Of a stretch of DNA of 36,321 nt, positions 23,155 through 31,060 are shown piece by piece (within the stretch, counting starts at the first letter, position 1; the number at the start of each line of letters is the position of its first letter). The position numbers and the translations under genes were made by a program. Source of the stretch: Acidobacteriota bacterium (GTDB taxonomy: Bacteria > Actinomycetota > Acidimicrobiia > Acidimicrobiales > Palsa-688). Below the pieces are notes generated by a model. That model was given only the letters and a program-made list of their open reading frames with translations. It ran no database searches and was not told the DNA's origin. The stretch is from NCBI GenBank assembly GCA_028876385.1, contig JAGWSF010000167.1, positions 1-36,321 of the forward strand, given 5' to 3'.

Positions 23155-25965
23155 GTGGTGAGCGACCCGCCGCTCTACGACGACGCCGCGCTGCGTCGCG
23201 ACATCAGGCGGGTCGTAGGCGTGTTGGGCGAGACCCTGGTTCGCCAGGAAGGGGCCCCGGTGCTCGAGCTCGTCGAGCGGGTCCGCTCCGGCAGCCGGGA
23301 GGACCGCGCCGCCACCGCTGCGCTGCTCGACGGTCTGGAGCTCGACTCGGCGGCCCGGCTGGTCAGGGCCTTCGTGGCCTACTTCCGGCTGGCCAACGTG
23401 GCCGAGCAGGTGCACCGGGCCCGCCTCCCCGACGGCCACGGCCCGACCGGATGGCTGGGTCAGGCGGTCGACGCCATCCGAGGCGAGGGAGTGAGCGAAC
23501 AGGCGCTCCAGGTGGCCGCGGGACGCGTCGACGTGCGGCCGGTGTTCACGGCCCACCCCACCGAGGCCGCCCGGCGGACCACCCTGACCCACCTGCGTCG
23601 TATCGCCGAGCTCCTCGGCGACAACGACGGCGACGGAACGGGCCGGGACCCGATGCTCGGAGGGGAGCCGGCGGCTGGGGACCAGCGGGGAGTGCCGCCG
23701 ACGGGTCGGCCGTCAACTAGGCGTGACCAGGAGCTGGCCCGGGCCGTGGAGCTGCTCTGGCTCACCGACGATCTGAGAGTCGCCCAACCCGACCCTCTCG
23801 ACGAGGCCCGAAACGCCCTGTACTACTTCGACGAACTGGTCGACGAAGTGGTCGACGAGGTCCTCGACCGCTGGTACTCGGCCATCGGCGGGGATGGGTC
23901 CGCCGGGGACCGGCTCGCCCCGATCCCGTTGCGGTTCGGGTCTTGGATCGGTGGCGACCGGGACGGCAACCCCAACGTGACGCCGGAGGTGACGATGCAG
24001 GTACTTCGCCTGCAGCACGATCACGCCGTGCGTCGAGCCCTCACGGTCGTCGACCGGCTGCGCTCCGAGCTGGCCTTCTCCGGTCGTCTCACCTCCGTCT
24101 CCGCCGAGCTGCTCGAGTCCATCGACCACGACCTGGAGGCGCTGCCGGAGGTGGAGGACCGCTACCGCCGACTGAACGCCGAGGAGCCCTACCGCCTGAA
24201 GGGCACCTGCATCCGCCAGAAGCTGGTCAACACCCAGCGTCGGGTCGCCGCCGGGCTCCCCCACCAACCCGGCCGGGACTACCGGGACTCGGAACATCTC
24301 CTGGAGGACCTCGAGTTGATCCGTCGCTCGCTGGCCGCCCACCAGGGCGAGCTCATCGTGGGGGGCTTCGACCGGGCCGTCCGCTCGTTGAGGGTCTGGG
24401 GTCTGCACCTGGCCTCGCTCGACGTGCGCGAGCACGCCGAAGCCCACCACCAGGTCCTGGAGAACCTCTACCAGCGAATCGGGGAGGCCTATCCGGGCCC
24501 GCAGCACGGCCAACGCCTGACCCGGTTGCGGGAGGAACTGGCCGAGCGGCGCCCGCTGTCGCCCTACCCGCCGCCGCTGACCGGCCAGCAGCAGCGCACC
24601 TTCGAGGCTTTCGAGGTCATTCGCCGGGCCCAGGACCTCATCGGCCGGGACGCCGTCGGCTCCTACATCGTGTCGATGACCCGGGGCGCCGAGGACGTCC
24701 TGGCGGCCACCGTCCTGGCCCGGGAAGCCGGGCTGGTGGACCCGGCCGCCGACCGGGCCCGGATCCGCCTGGTCCCGCTCCTCGAGACCATCGAGGAGCT
24801 GCGCCGGGCCGCCACCATCGTCGACGACCTGCTCTCGACCCCCGGCTACCGGAGGCTGGTAGCCGCCCGCGGCGACGTCCAGGAGGTGATGCTCGGCTAC
24901 AGCGACTCCAACAAAGAGGCCGGCATAACGACCTCCCAGTGGGAGATACACCAGGCGCAGAGAGCCATTCTCGAAGTGGGCTCCCGCCACGGCGCCCGGA
25001 TCGTCTTCTTCCACGGCCGGGGCGGAACGGTCGGCCGGGGCGGCGGACCCACCCACGACGCCATCCTCGCCCTCCCGCCGGGCAGCGTCGACGGCGCAGT
25101 GAAAGTCACCGAGCAGGGTGAGGTCATCAGCGACAAGTACGGCCTGCCCGGACTGGCCGAGGAGAATCTCGAGCTGATGCTGGCGGCCACCCTCGAGGCT
25201 ACGGTCCTGCACGCCAGCCCCCGCCTGAGCGAGTCCGTCCGGGGCCGGTGGTTCGAGACCATGGGGGTGGTCAGCGACGCCGCGTTCGCCGCTTACCGGG
25301 GTCTGGTCGGCGACCCCGGGCTCCCGGCCTACTTCGCCGCTTCGACGCCGGTGGACCAGCTCGGCGATCTCCATCTGGGGTCGCGGCCGTCCCGCCGCCC
25401 CCAGGCCGACGCCGGCATCGGGTCTCTGCGGGCCATCCCGTGGGTCTTCGGCTGGACCCAGTCGCGCCAGATCGTCCCGGGCTGGTTCGGGGTGGGCTCG
25501 GGCCTGGCCGCAGCTCGGGACGCCGGCCTGGGAGACGAGCTGCGCCGCATGGCCCGTGGCTGGCGGTTCTTCTCCAACTTCCTCTCCAACGTCGAGATGA
25601 CCCTGGTCAAGACCGACCTCGACATCTCGCAACGGTACGTGGAGCGCCTGGTTCCCCCGGACCTGCGGCGGTTCCTGACCGTGATCGCCGACGAGGCACG
25701 GCTCACCTCGGAGCAGCTCCTGTGGCTCACCGACCAGTCCCACCTGCTGGAGCGCAGTCCCGTCCTGAGGCGGACATTGTCGGTCCGGGACTCCTACCTG
25801 GCCCCCATCCACGATCTGCAGATCTCCCTGCTGAGGAGGGTCAGGGGAGCCGCCGCCAACGCTTACGACGCCGGGGCGGCGGCCGGGACCGCCGACGCTG
25901 ACCTGCAGAGGACCCTACTGCTCACCATCAACGGCATCGCCGCCGGCCTGCGCAACACCGGCTGA
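23155..25965 (+). CDS. ppc: Phosphoenolpyruvate carboxylase
   Basis: A 936-residue enzyme, full family length, which makes oxaloacetate from PEP and bicarbonate to refill the TCA cycle. Signatures are TAHPTEAARRT (His134), GSWIGGDRDGNPNVT (about 263-277), MLGYSDSNKEAG with the catalytic-loop Lys, FFHGRGGTVGRGGGPTHDA (His620, Arg622, Arg628) and the C-terminal TINGIAAGLRNTG. TAGGCT (23146-23151) ends 6 nt before the second of two adjacent GTG codons (23155, 23158), so the start is probably leaderless at 23158. No linked gene suggests a special role. A large opposite-strand frame across it is a composition shadow. Confidence 0.96.
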   Translation: MVSDPPLYDDAALRRDIRRVVGVLGETLVRQEGAPVLELVERVRSGSREDRAATAALLDGLELDSAARLVRAFVAYFRLANVAEQVHRARLPDGHGPTGWLGQAVDAIRGEGVSEQALQVAAGRVDVRPVFTAHPTEAARRTTLTHLRRIAELLGDNDGDGTGRDPMLGGEPAAGDQRGVPPTGRPSTRRDQELARAVELLWLTDDLRVAQPDPLDEARNALYYFDELVDEVVDEVLDRWYSAIGGDGSAGDRLAPIPLRFGSWIGGDRDGNPNVTPEVTMQVLRLQHDHAVRRALTVVDRLRSELAFSGRLTSVSAELLESIDHDLEALPEVEDRYRRLNAEEPYRLKGTCIRQKLVNTQRRVAAGLPHQPGRDYRDSEHLLEDLELIRRSLAAHQGELIVGGFDRAVRSLRVWGLHLASLDVREHAEAHHQVLENLYQRIGEAYPGPQHGQRLTRLREELAERRPLSPYPPPLTGQQQRTFEAFEVIRRAQDLIGRDAVGSYIVSMTRGAEDVLAATVLAREAGLVDPAADRARIRLVPLLETIEELRRAATIVDDLLSTPGYRRLVAARGDVQEVMLGYSDSNKEAGITTSQWEIHQAQRAILEVGSRHGARIVFFHGRGGTVGRGGGPTHDAILALPPGSVDGAVKVTEQGEVISDKYGLPGLAEENLELMLAATLEATVLHASPRLSESVRGRWFETMGVVSDAAFAAYRGLVGDPGLPAYFAASTPVDQLGDLHLGSRPSRRPQADAGIGSLRAIPWVFGWTQSRQIVPGWFGVGSGLAAARDAGLGDELRRMARGWRFFSNFLSNVEMTLVKTDLDISQRYVERLVPPDLRRFLTVIADEARLTSEQLLWLTDQSHLLERSPVLRRTLSVRDSYLAPIHDLQISLLRRVRGAAANAYDAGAAAGTADADLQRTLLLTINGIAAGLRNTG

Positions 25966-26085
25966 TCGACCCCCCGTCAGGTGGGCGGCCATCGGCCGTT
26001 CGGTCACCTTCTCGGCCGGGGCCGGACAGCAGCGGGATAACTGCGTTAAGTTAGGGGCCGAAAACGACGGGGAAGGGGAACCACG

Positions 26086-26304
26086 ATGACCACTCCCACC
26101 TATCGGGTGGAGGTCGACCAGGCCAAGTGCCAGGGCCACAACCGCTGCTACTCGATGGCGCCGGAGCTGTTCGACGTCGACGACTACGGCCTGGCCTCGG
26201 CGGTCGGCGACGGCACGGTGCCGGCAGACCTGCTCGACAAGGCCCGCCGGGCCGTGGCCAACTGCCCTGAATACGCCATCTCCCTCACGGAGGTAACGCC
26301 ATGA
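26086..26304 (+). CDS. Ferredoxin of the P450 redox pair
   Basis: A 72-residue ferredoxin with Cys15, His18 and Cys21 in CQGHNRC and Cys60 in NCPEYAI. The CxxHxxC...CP pattern, with His where 4Fe-4S proteins have the second Cys, is found in mycobacterial P450-linked ferredoxins carrying a 3Fe-4S type cluster. It passes electrons to the P450, whose ATG overlaps its stop by 4 bp (ATGA). AAGGGGAA 7 nt before the ATG is a strong ribosome site, and TTAAGTTAGG about 35 nt upstream may hold the promoter. No ferredoxin reductase gene is nearby. Confidence 0.92.
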   Translation: MTTPTYRVEVDQAKCQGHNRCYSMAPELFDVDDYGLASAVGDGTVPADLLDKARRAVANCPEYAISLTEVTP

Positions 26305-27515
26305 CCGGCCGTCAGGCGCCCGTCTCGGACTGGGCCACCGACTTCGACCACACCGACCCGACCTGGGTCGCCGATCCCTACCCCATCTGGGACGATCTGC
26401 GCCGCAACTGCCCGGTCGCCCACTCCGACCGCTACGGCGGCACCTGGCTGCCGACCACCCACGAGCTCGTATCGGAGGTCGCCTACGACACCGAGCACTT
26501 CACGTCCCGTTCGGTGGTGGTGAGCAACATCAAGCCGACCGATCTGGACCTGCCCGCCCCGATCGGCCTGGCCCCTCCGATCACCTCGGACCCTCCCTTC
26601 CACGCCATCGCCCGCCGGATGCTGCTGCCGGCGTTCTCCCCCAAGCCCATCAACGGCTTGGAACCTTTCACCCGGTCCCTCTGCCGGGAGCTGCTCGACG
26701 CGACCCGCGGCATGAGCCAATTCGACGCCGCCCTCGAGTACACCCGGCACATACCCGTCCGGGTCATCGTCCAGATGCTGGGGTTCCCCCAGGCGGACGC
26801 CGACATCTTCCGCCATTTCATCACCCAGGTCCTGGAAAATGTCGACCAGAGCGTCGAGGAACGCCAGGAAGTGATCGCCAACGGCGAGATCGACGCCTAC
26901 ATGAACGACCAGATCGCCAAGCACCGAGCCGAGCCGCGCGACGACCTGACCAGCTTCCTGCTCGAGGCCGAGATCGACGGCAACAAGCTCGAGGACGCTC
27001 ATATCCGGGGAACCATGGTCCTGCTGATGATCGCCGGCATCGACACCACCTGGTCGGCCATCGGCGCGTCCTTGTGGCACCTGGCCCGTCACCCCGAGGA
27101 CCGGCGCCGGCTGATCGAGGAGCCGGCCCTGTGGGATACCGCCATCGAGGAGCTGCTGCGGGCCTACGCCCCGGTGACCATGGCCCGGATGGTCAAAGAG
27201 GACTTCGAGTTCCACGGATGTCCCATGAAGAAAGAGGACTGGTTGCTGCTCCCGTTCCCCTCGGCCAACCGTGACGAGCGGGCGTTCCCCGACGCCGACG
27301 TGGTCAAGTTGGACCGGGTGGACAATCGTCACGCGGCGTTCGGGTTGGGCATCCACCGCTGCCTGGGCTCCAACCTGGCCCGCATGGAACTCACCGTGGC
27401 ACTGCAGGAGTGGCTCGATCGGTATCCGCAGTTCGAGCTGGCCGATCCCGCCGCGGTGACCTGGTCGGGTGGCCAGGTACGCGGTCCCCGCTCGCTGCCG
27501 GTTCGCATCCTGTAG
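26301..27515 (+). CDS. Cytochrome P450
   Basis: A 404-residue soluble bacterial P450. The I-helix AGIDTT (245-250) is the oxygen-activating motif, ELLR (284-287) is the ExxR motif, and FGLGIHRCLG (347-356) holds the heme-ligand Cys354. It is a class I enzyme that takes electrons from the ferredoxin encoded just upstream. The substrate cannot be read from sequence; AMARMVKEDFEFHGCPMKK resembles CYP families acting on terpenes or steroids, but this is weak. The next gene starts about 40 bp downstream with no clear terminator. Confidence 0.95.
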   Translation: MTGRQAPVSDWATDFDHTDPTWVADPYPIWDDLRRNCPVAHSDRYGGTWLPTTHELVSEVAYDTEHFTSRSVVVSNIKPTDLDLPAPIGLAPPITSDPPFHAIARRMLLPAFSPKPINGLEPFTRSLCRELLDATRGMSQFDAALEYTRHIPVRVIVQMLGFPQADADIFRHFITQVLENVDQSVEERQEVIANGEIDAYMNDQIAKHRAEPRDDLTSFLLEAEIDGNKLEDAHIRGTMVLLMIAGIDTTWSAIGASLWHLARHPEDRRRLIEEPALWDTAIEELLRAYAPVTMARMVKEDFEFHGCPMKKEDWLLLPFPSANRDERAFPDADVVKLDRVDNRHAAFGLGIHRCLGSNLARMELTVALQEWLDRYPQFELADPAAVTWSGGQVRGPRSLPVRIL

Positions 27516-27554
27516 GCATCCCGACCCTCCAGAATGGGGTCCGGGGCGCCGATT

Positions 27555-28064
27555 ATGGACGTGATGGACCACCCCTGCCCCGACTGCGGCTCCGAGATGT
27601 CGGTGACCAACGAGCATGGCACCCGGAAACTCGCCTGCCCCACGTGCCGGGGAACGGTCCTCGGTCTGAGCCCTTTCGAGAAGCTCCTGGCCGACGGGGT
27701 GGGTGCCCAGGTGTGGACCGGCTCGGCCTCGGGGGCACCGGCCGGGGCGTGCCCTTACTGCACCCAGCCCATGCACCGCCCCGACGGGGATCCCGATGCA
27801 GGAGCCGGACTGGCCGTCTGCCGGACCTGCCAGCAGGTCTGGGTGCCTCCGACGGCCCGAGACTGGATGGACAGCCACACCGCTCACCCGCTGGCGCCTC
27901 CGCCGGCCGCGGTGCCGACCGAGTGCGCCAACTGCGGGGCCCCGTTCCAGCCTGACGAGGAAGGCCGCTGCCAGTTCTGCCGGGCGCAGATCGCCGCCCC
28001 GCAGCCCATGGTCATGATCGTGCAACCGGCCCCGCCGGCCGCCGACTGGGGCCTGCGCCTGTAG
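27555..28064 (+). CDS. Zinc-ribbon protein of unknown function
   Basis: From the ATG at 27555, 169 residues with three CxxC-pair units: CPDCG..ACPTCRG (similar to the zf-TFIIB ribbon), CPYCTQ..CRTCQQ and CANCGA..CQFCRA. Each could bind one zinc. A Pro/Ala-rich tail ends the protein. Proteins with such repeats bind nucleic acids or proteins, and nothing here says which. It follows the P450 gene at about 40 bp and may be co-transcribed. Confidence 0.65.
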   Translation: MDVMDHPCPDCGSEMSVTNEHGTRKLACPTCRGTVLGLSPFEKLLADGVGAQVWTGSASGAPAGACPYCTQPMHRPDGDPDAGAGLAVCRTCQQVWVPPTARDWMDSHTAHPLAPPPAAVPTECANCGAPFQPDEEGRCQFCRAQIAAPQPMVMIVQPAPPAADWGLRL

Positions 28065-28237
28065 CACCGGCCGCCGACTGAGGCCCACGCCTCGAGTACC
28101 CGGGGGCGGATTCCACTTCGCCCGGGCGGCCCCAGCACCGTCCGGGTCGAAGAACCGGTGGACGCCTATCTCAAGTGTTCGACGCAGCGTCCCGGTTCAC
28201 CTTCCGCTCCCCACCTCCGAGGTGCCAGACTGCGCGT

Positions 28238-28324
28238 ATGGCTCGCCGCATCCCCCGCCGCCGGGGTCCCAACCGTCGTCCCGGCTCAGGGGTCCGCCCC
28301 CTCACCCCTGGCGCCGGCGGCTGA
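28238..28324 (+). CDS. Candidate 28-codon leader ORF upstream of tadA
   Basis: An ATG at 28238 opens a frame of 28 codons for an Arg/Pro/Gly-rich basic peptide (MARRIPRRRGPNRR...), ending in TGA at 28322-28324, one base before the GTG of tadA. CAGACT (28228-28233 region) ends about 6 nt before the ATG, the spacing seen at other probable leaderless starts here. The frame could be chance; if used, it would couple translation to tadA. Confidence 0.3.
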   Translation: MARRIPRRRGPNRRPGSGVRPLTPGAGG

Positions 28325-28325
28325 G

Positions 28326-28790
28326 GTGACCGACGAGGAGTTCATGCGGGGCGCCCTGGCCCAAGCCGAAGAGGCCGCCGCCGGGGGCGATGTGCCCGTC
28401 GGCGCATTAGTCGTGGTCGACGGATCAGTGATCGCCGGTTCGTACAACCGCCGGGAGGCCGACGCCGACCCCACCGCCCACGCCGAGATCCTCGCCCTGC
28501 GGGCCGCGGCGACGGCACTGGGCGCCTGGCGGCTGAGCGCCGCGACCCTGTATGTCACCTTGGAGCCGTGCCCGATGTGCGCCGGTGCGGCAGTGGCCGC
28601 CCGGGTGGCGAGGGTGGTCTTCGGCGCACCCGATCCCAAGGCCGGCGCGTGCGGGTCGCTCTACAACATCTGCGCCGACCCTCGGCTGAACCACGAGCCG
28701 GCCGTCAGCGCCGGGGTCCTAGCCGACGAATGCTCCCGCCGGCTGTCCGAATGGTTCGCCCACAGACGGGACGGATTGGACGGGGGCTAG
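28326..28790 (+). CDS. tadA: tRNA-specific adenosine deaminase
   Basis: From the GTG at 28326, 154 residues, the usual length. It converts the wobble adenosine of tRNA-Arg(ACG) to inosine. HAE (52-54) supplies the zinc His and the catalytic Glu54, and PCPMC (81-85) the zinc cysteines Cys82 and Cys85. DPKAGACGSLYNI is the conserved TadA segment following it. The frame is open from 28158, but the first 56 codons are not TadA-like. The gene converges with the FmdB-type gene. Confidence 0.94.
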   Translation: MTDEEFMRGALAQAEEAAAGGDVPVGALVVVDGSVIAGSYNRREADADPTAHAEILALRAAATALGAWRLSAATLYVTLEPCPMCAGAAVAARVARVVFGAPDPKAGACGSLYNICADPRLNHEPAVSAGVLADECSRRLSEWFAHRRDGLDGG

Positions 28791-28815
28791 GCGGCCGCTA
28801 CCGGTAGTGGGCCGC
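28791..28815. terminator. Bidirectional hairpin between tadA and the FmdB-type gene
   Basis: GCGGCC (28791-28796) and GGCCGC (28810-28815) flank an inner palindrome CTACCGGTAG. It lies exactly in the 27-bp gap between two convergent stops, so it may end transcription both ways. Confidence 0.5.
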
Positions 28816-28817
28816 GT

Positions 28818-29042
28818 CTAGGAGGCGCAGGCGCATCCGGCGCCGCACCCGCCGGCCGGGGGACCGGCCATCGGGGCCGCCGCAGCCCCCGCGGAACGGC
28901 CCACCGAGGCGAACACCGACAGCATGCGGGTGGTATCGGCGTGGCCGTCCGGGCAGTCGATGGGCGCCGAGGCTTCGCTCATGGAGCGCCGCACCTCGAA
29001 GCGTTGGTCGCAGGTTCGGCAGACGTACTCGTAGACCGGCAT
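28818..29042 (-). CDS. FmdB-type small zinc-ribbon protein
   Basis: From the ATG at 29042, 74 residues starting MPVYEYVCRTCDQRFEV, the FmdB/CxxC regulatory-domain signature (Cys8, Cys11). The second metal pair is Cys30 and possibly His34 (CPDGH) instead of CxxC. The C-terminus is Gly/Ala rich with four cysteines (GGCGAGCACAS). The function of such proteins is not settled. The open frame runs 32 codons further up, but the family starts at MPVYEY. Confidence 0.85.
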   Translation of the reverse strand: MPVYEYVCRTCDQRFEVRRSMSEASAPIDCPDGHADTTRMLSVFASVGRSAGAAAAPMAGPPAGGCGAGCACAS

Positions 29043-29122
29043 CGCCGCGAAAGGATAGACGGCCGCCGCCCGGTCAGTCGCCCTGTGCTTCGAGTTCGGG
29101 CGAATTGGGGTAGATCCTGGCC

Positions 29123-29527
29123 GTGCAGGAACGGCCACATGTCGCCGGCTCGGCCGAGCAGGTCCTTACGCTTGCTGCGGAACCATCCAGCACCGCCGTG
29201 GCGCGGGACTTCCTCAAAGGGTTGTTGAGCGAATCGCGCCACGTCCGCCTGGAGGACTCGGCCCTGCTCTGCGTCACCGAGCTGGTGGCCAACGTGGCCC
29301 GCCACACCGCCAGTTCGGCCTGCTTGGTCCGCGTCGTAGACGAACCCGAGGACCTGCTCATAGAAGTGATCGACGAGTCCCCCGAGCTCCCCGTGATGAA
29401 CCCCACCCCGGCGGACTCCGAAGGAGGTCGAGGGCTGCGCATCATCGACGCCCTAGCCGGGCAGTGGGGGGTGCGCAGCAACCCGGGGGACGGCAAGGCC
29501 GTCTGGATACGCCTCTGCGACGACTGA
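29123..29527 (+). CDS. RsbW-like ATP-binding protein (HATPase_c_2)
   Basis: A 134-residue GHKL ATPase of the anti-sigma/serine-kinase type common in actinobacteria. N box ELVANVARHT (53-62; Asn57), G1 EVIDESPELP (Asp84) and G2 EGGRGLRIID (100-109). No sigma or anti-anti-sigma gene is adjacent, so its partner is unknown. TAGATC (29111-29116) ends 6 nt before the GTG, suggesting a leaderless transcript. It is divergent from the FmdB-type gene and converges with amt. Confidence 0.88.
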   Translation: MQERPHVAGSAEQVLTLAAEPSSTAVARDFLKGLLSESRHVRLEDSALLCVTELVANVARHTASSACLVRVVDEPEDLLIEVIDESPELPVMNPTPADSEGGRGLRIIDALAGQWGVRSNPGDGKAVWIRLCDD

Positions 29528-29565
29528 TGTCCAGCTGCGGATTCCAGTTGCGCCCGCCGCCGTCG

Positions 29566-30849
29566 TCAGCGCTCCTGGCGTTCCCCCGACCCGAAGCTCC
29601 CACTCGAGGCGTCGAAGTCGTAGGCGGCCTCTTCGTGGAGGCTCAGATCGAGACCCACGAGCTCCTCGTCCTCGCTCACCCTCAACCCAACGGTGCGCCG
29701 CAGGGCGTAGGTGATCCCGGCGGTAGCTGCGAACGAGTACGCCCCCACGCACAGGACGGCCAAGGCCTGCTCGCCGAGCAGACCGGCCCCACCCCCGTAG
29801 AAGAGCCCGTCACGACCGAGCGAGGTTGACGTGGCGAACACACCCACGAGCACGGTCCCGAGCAGGCCGGCCAGGCCATGGACGGCCAGGACGTCCAGAG
29901 ACTCATCGATGCCGAGTCGAAACTTCAGGTTGACGGCCAGCGCCGACGCCACTCCGGCGACCAGCCCGATGACTGTGGCGCCGAGCGTGTTGACGTAACC
30001 ACACGCCGGGGTGATGGCAACGGCACCGGCGACGGCACCGCTGACTGCGCCCAGCGTGGTCGGCTTGCCGGTTCGGAGCCGCTCCACGAGGATCCACGCC
30101 AGCAGGGCGGCGGCGATGGCGGTGTTGGTGTTGATGAAGGCCATTGCGGCCCCGCTTGCGCTGAGGGCCGAGCCGGCGTTGAAGCCGAACCAACCGAACC
30201 ACAGGATCCCGCCGCCGAGGACCGTCAGGGGAACGTTGTGCGGTCGCATCAGGTCGTGCGGCCACCCCCGGCGCCGACCGACCACCCAGGCCAGGGCGGC
30301 GCCGGCCATACCGGCGTTGAGCTCGACCACCGTGCCGCCGGCGAAGTCCTCCACCCCCCGTTTGGCCAGCCAACCCTCCGGCGAGAACACCCAGTGAGCA
30401 ACCGGGGCGTAGACCAGCACTGACCAGGCCACGATGAAAAGCAGGAAGGAACTGAACTTCATCCGGTCGGCGACCGAGCCGCTGAGCAGGGCCGGCGTGA
30501 TGATGGCGAACATCATCTGGAAGATCACGAAGGCCACGGGGGGCACGGTCATGGCCCGGGAGCCGCTGAAGCCGGGCACCATCTGCTGCAGATGGCCCAG
30601 GCCGGCAAAGTGCAAGCTTCCGATGAGCCCGACACCGCCCAGATCGGGACCGAACGACAGGCTGTAGGTGAGCCACACCCATAGGAGGCTCACCACGGCC
30701 ATGACCCCGAAGTTCTGCATGAGCATGGCCAGAACATTCTTGCGACGAACCATCCCCCCGTAGAAGATGGCCAGTCCTGGCGTCATGAAGAGCACCAAGG
30801 CGGCGCTCGTCAGTACCCATGCCGTGTTGCCCGAGTCGTATCGCGGCAC
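29566..30849 (-). CDS. amt: Ammonium transporter with Glu in place of the first pore histidine
   Basis: A 427-residue Amt/MEP/Rh-family channel with about 11 spans (GLAIFYGGMVRRKNVLAMLMQNF near the N-terminus). In Escherichia coli AmtB the pore has two histidines. Here the first falls in DFAGGTVVELNAG and is Glu176, while the second is His324 (AVHGLAGLLG). The C-terminal tail GLRVSEDEELVGLDLSLHEEAAYDF is the conserved cytoplasmic tail that PII proteins usually contact, yet no glnK is adjacent. GAGGGAGG lies 6-10 nt before the GTG start. Glu at this position is known from yeast Mep1/Mep3 and is uncommon in bacteria as far as I know. Confidence 0.94.
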   Translation of the reverse strand: MPRYDSGNTAWVLTSAALVLFMTPGLAIFYGGMVRRKNVLAMLMQNFGVMAVVSLLWVWLTYSLSFGPDLGGVGLIGSLHFAGLGHLQQMVPGFSGSRAMTVPPVAFVIFQMMFAIITPALLSGSVADRMKFSSFLLFIVAWSVLVYAPVAHWVFSPEGWLAKRGVEDFAGGTVVELNAGMAGAALAWVVGRRRGWPHDLMRPHNVPLTVLGGGILWFGWFGFNAGSALSASGAAMAFINTNTAIAAALLAWILVERLRTGKPTTLGAVSGAVAGAVAITPACGYVNTLGATVIGLVAGVASALAVNLKFRLGIDESLDVLAVHGLAGLLGTVLVGVFATSTSLGRDGLFYGGGAGLLGEQALAVLCVGAYSFAATAGITYALRRTVGLRVSEDEELVGLDLSLHEEAAYDFDASSGSFGSGERQER

Positions 30850-30946
30850 CGAACCTCCCTCTGGAACGAACGGACAACCCTACTCAGGGCAGGTTGGGCC
30901 GCTCTATTACCCCCGGCGTCGAGTGAGGCCCGACCGGGGCCGCCGG

Positions 30947-30979
30947 CCGACACCGCCGACACCGCCGACACCGCCGACA
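30947..30979 (+). repeat. 9-bp tandem repeat
   Basis: CCGACACCG is repeated three times in full (30947-30973) plus a partial unit, in the 211-bp divergent gap between amt and the site-2 protease gene. Otherwise the gap shows only the amt ribosome site and unspecific promoter-like sequence. Confidence 0.7.
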
Positions 30980-31060
30980 AGGGCGGACCGGTAGTGTCAG
31001 CGGGGGCCTTACGGACTTTCAGCCCTTTCGGGGCGGCCCGTCCTGTACGACCATGGAATC

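Noticed and set aside
23713..25812. 699-residue open frame antisense to ppc
   Set aside because: Mirror of a well-conserved enzyme in high-GC DNA with no recognisable domains.
26184..28088. 634-residue open frame antisense to the ferredoxin/P450 genes
   Set aside because: No domain content and covers three supported genes on the other strand.
30947..30979. Short tandem repeat as a CRISPR or iteron array
   Set aside because: A 9-bp unit repeated about 3.7 times without spacers; too short and not linked to replication or cas genes.
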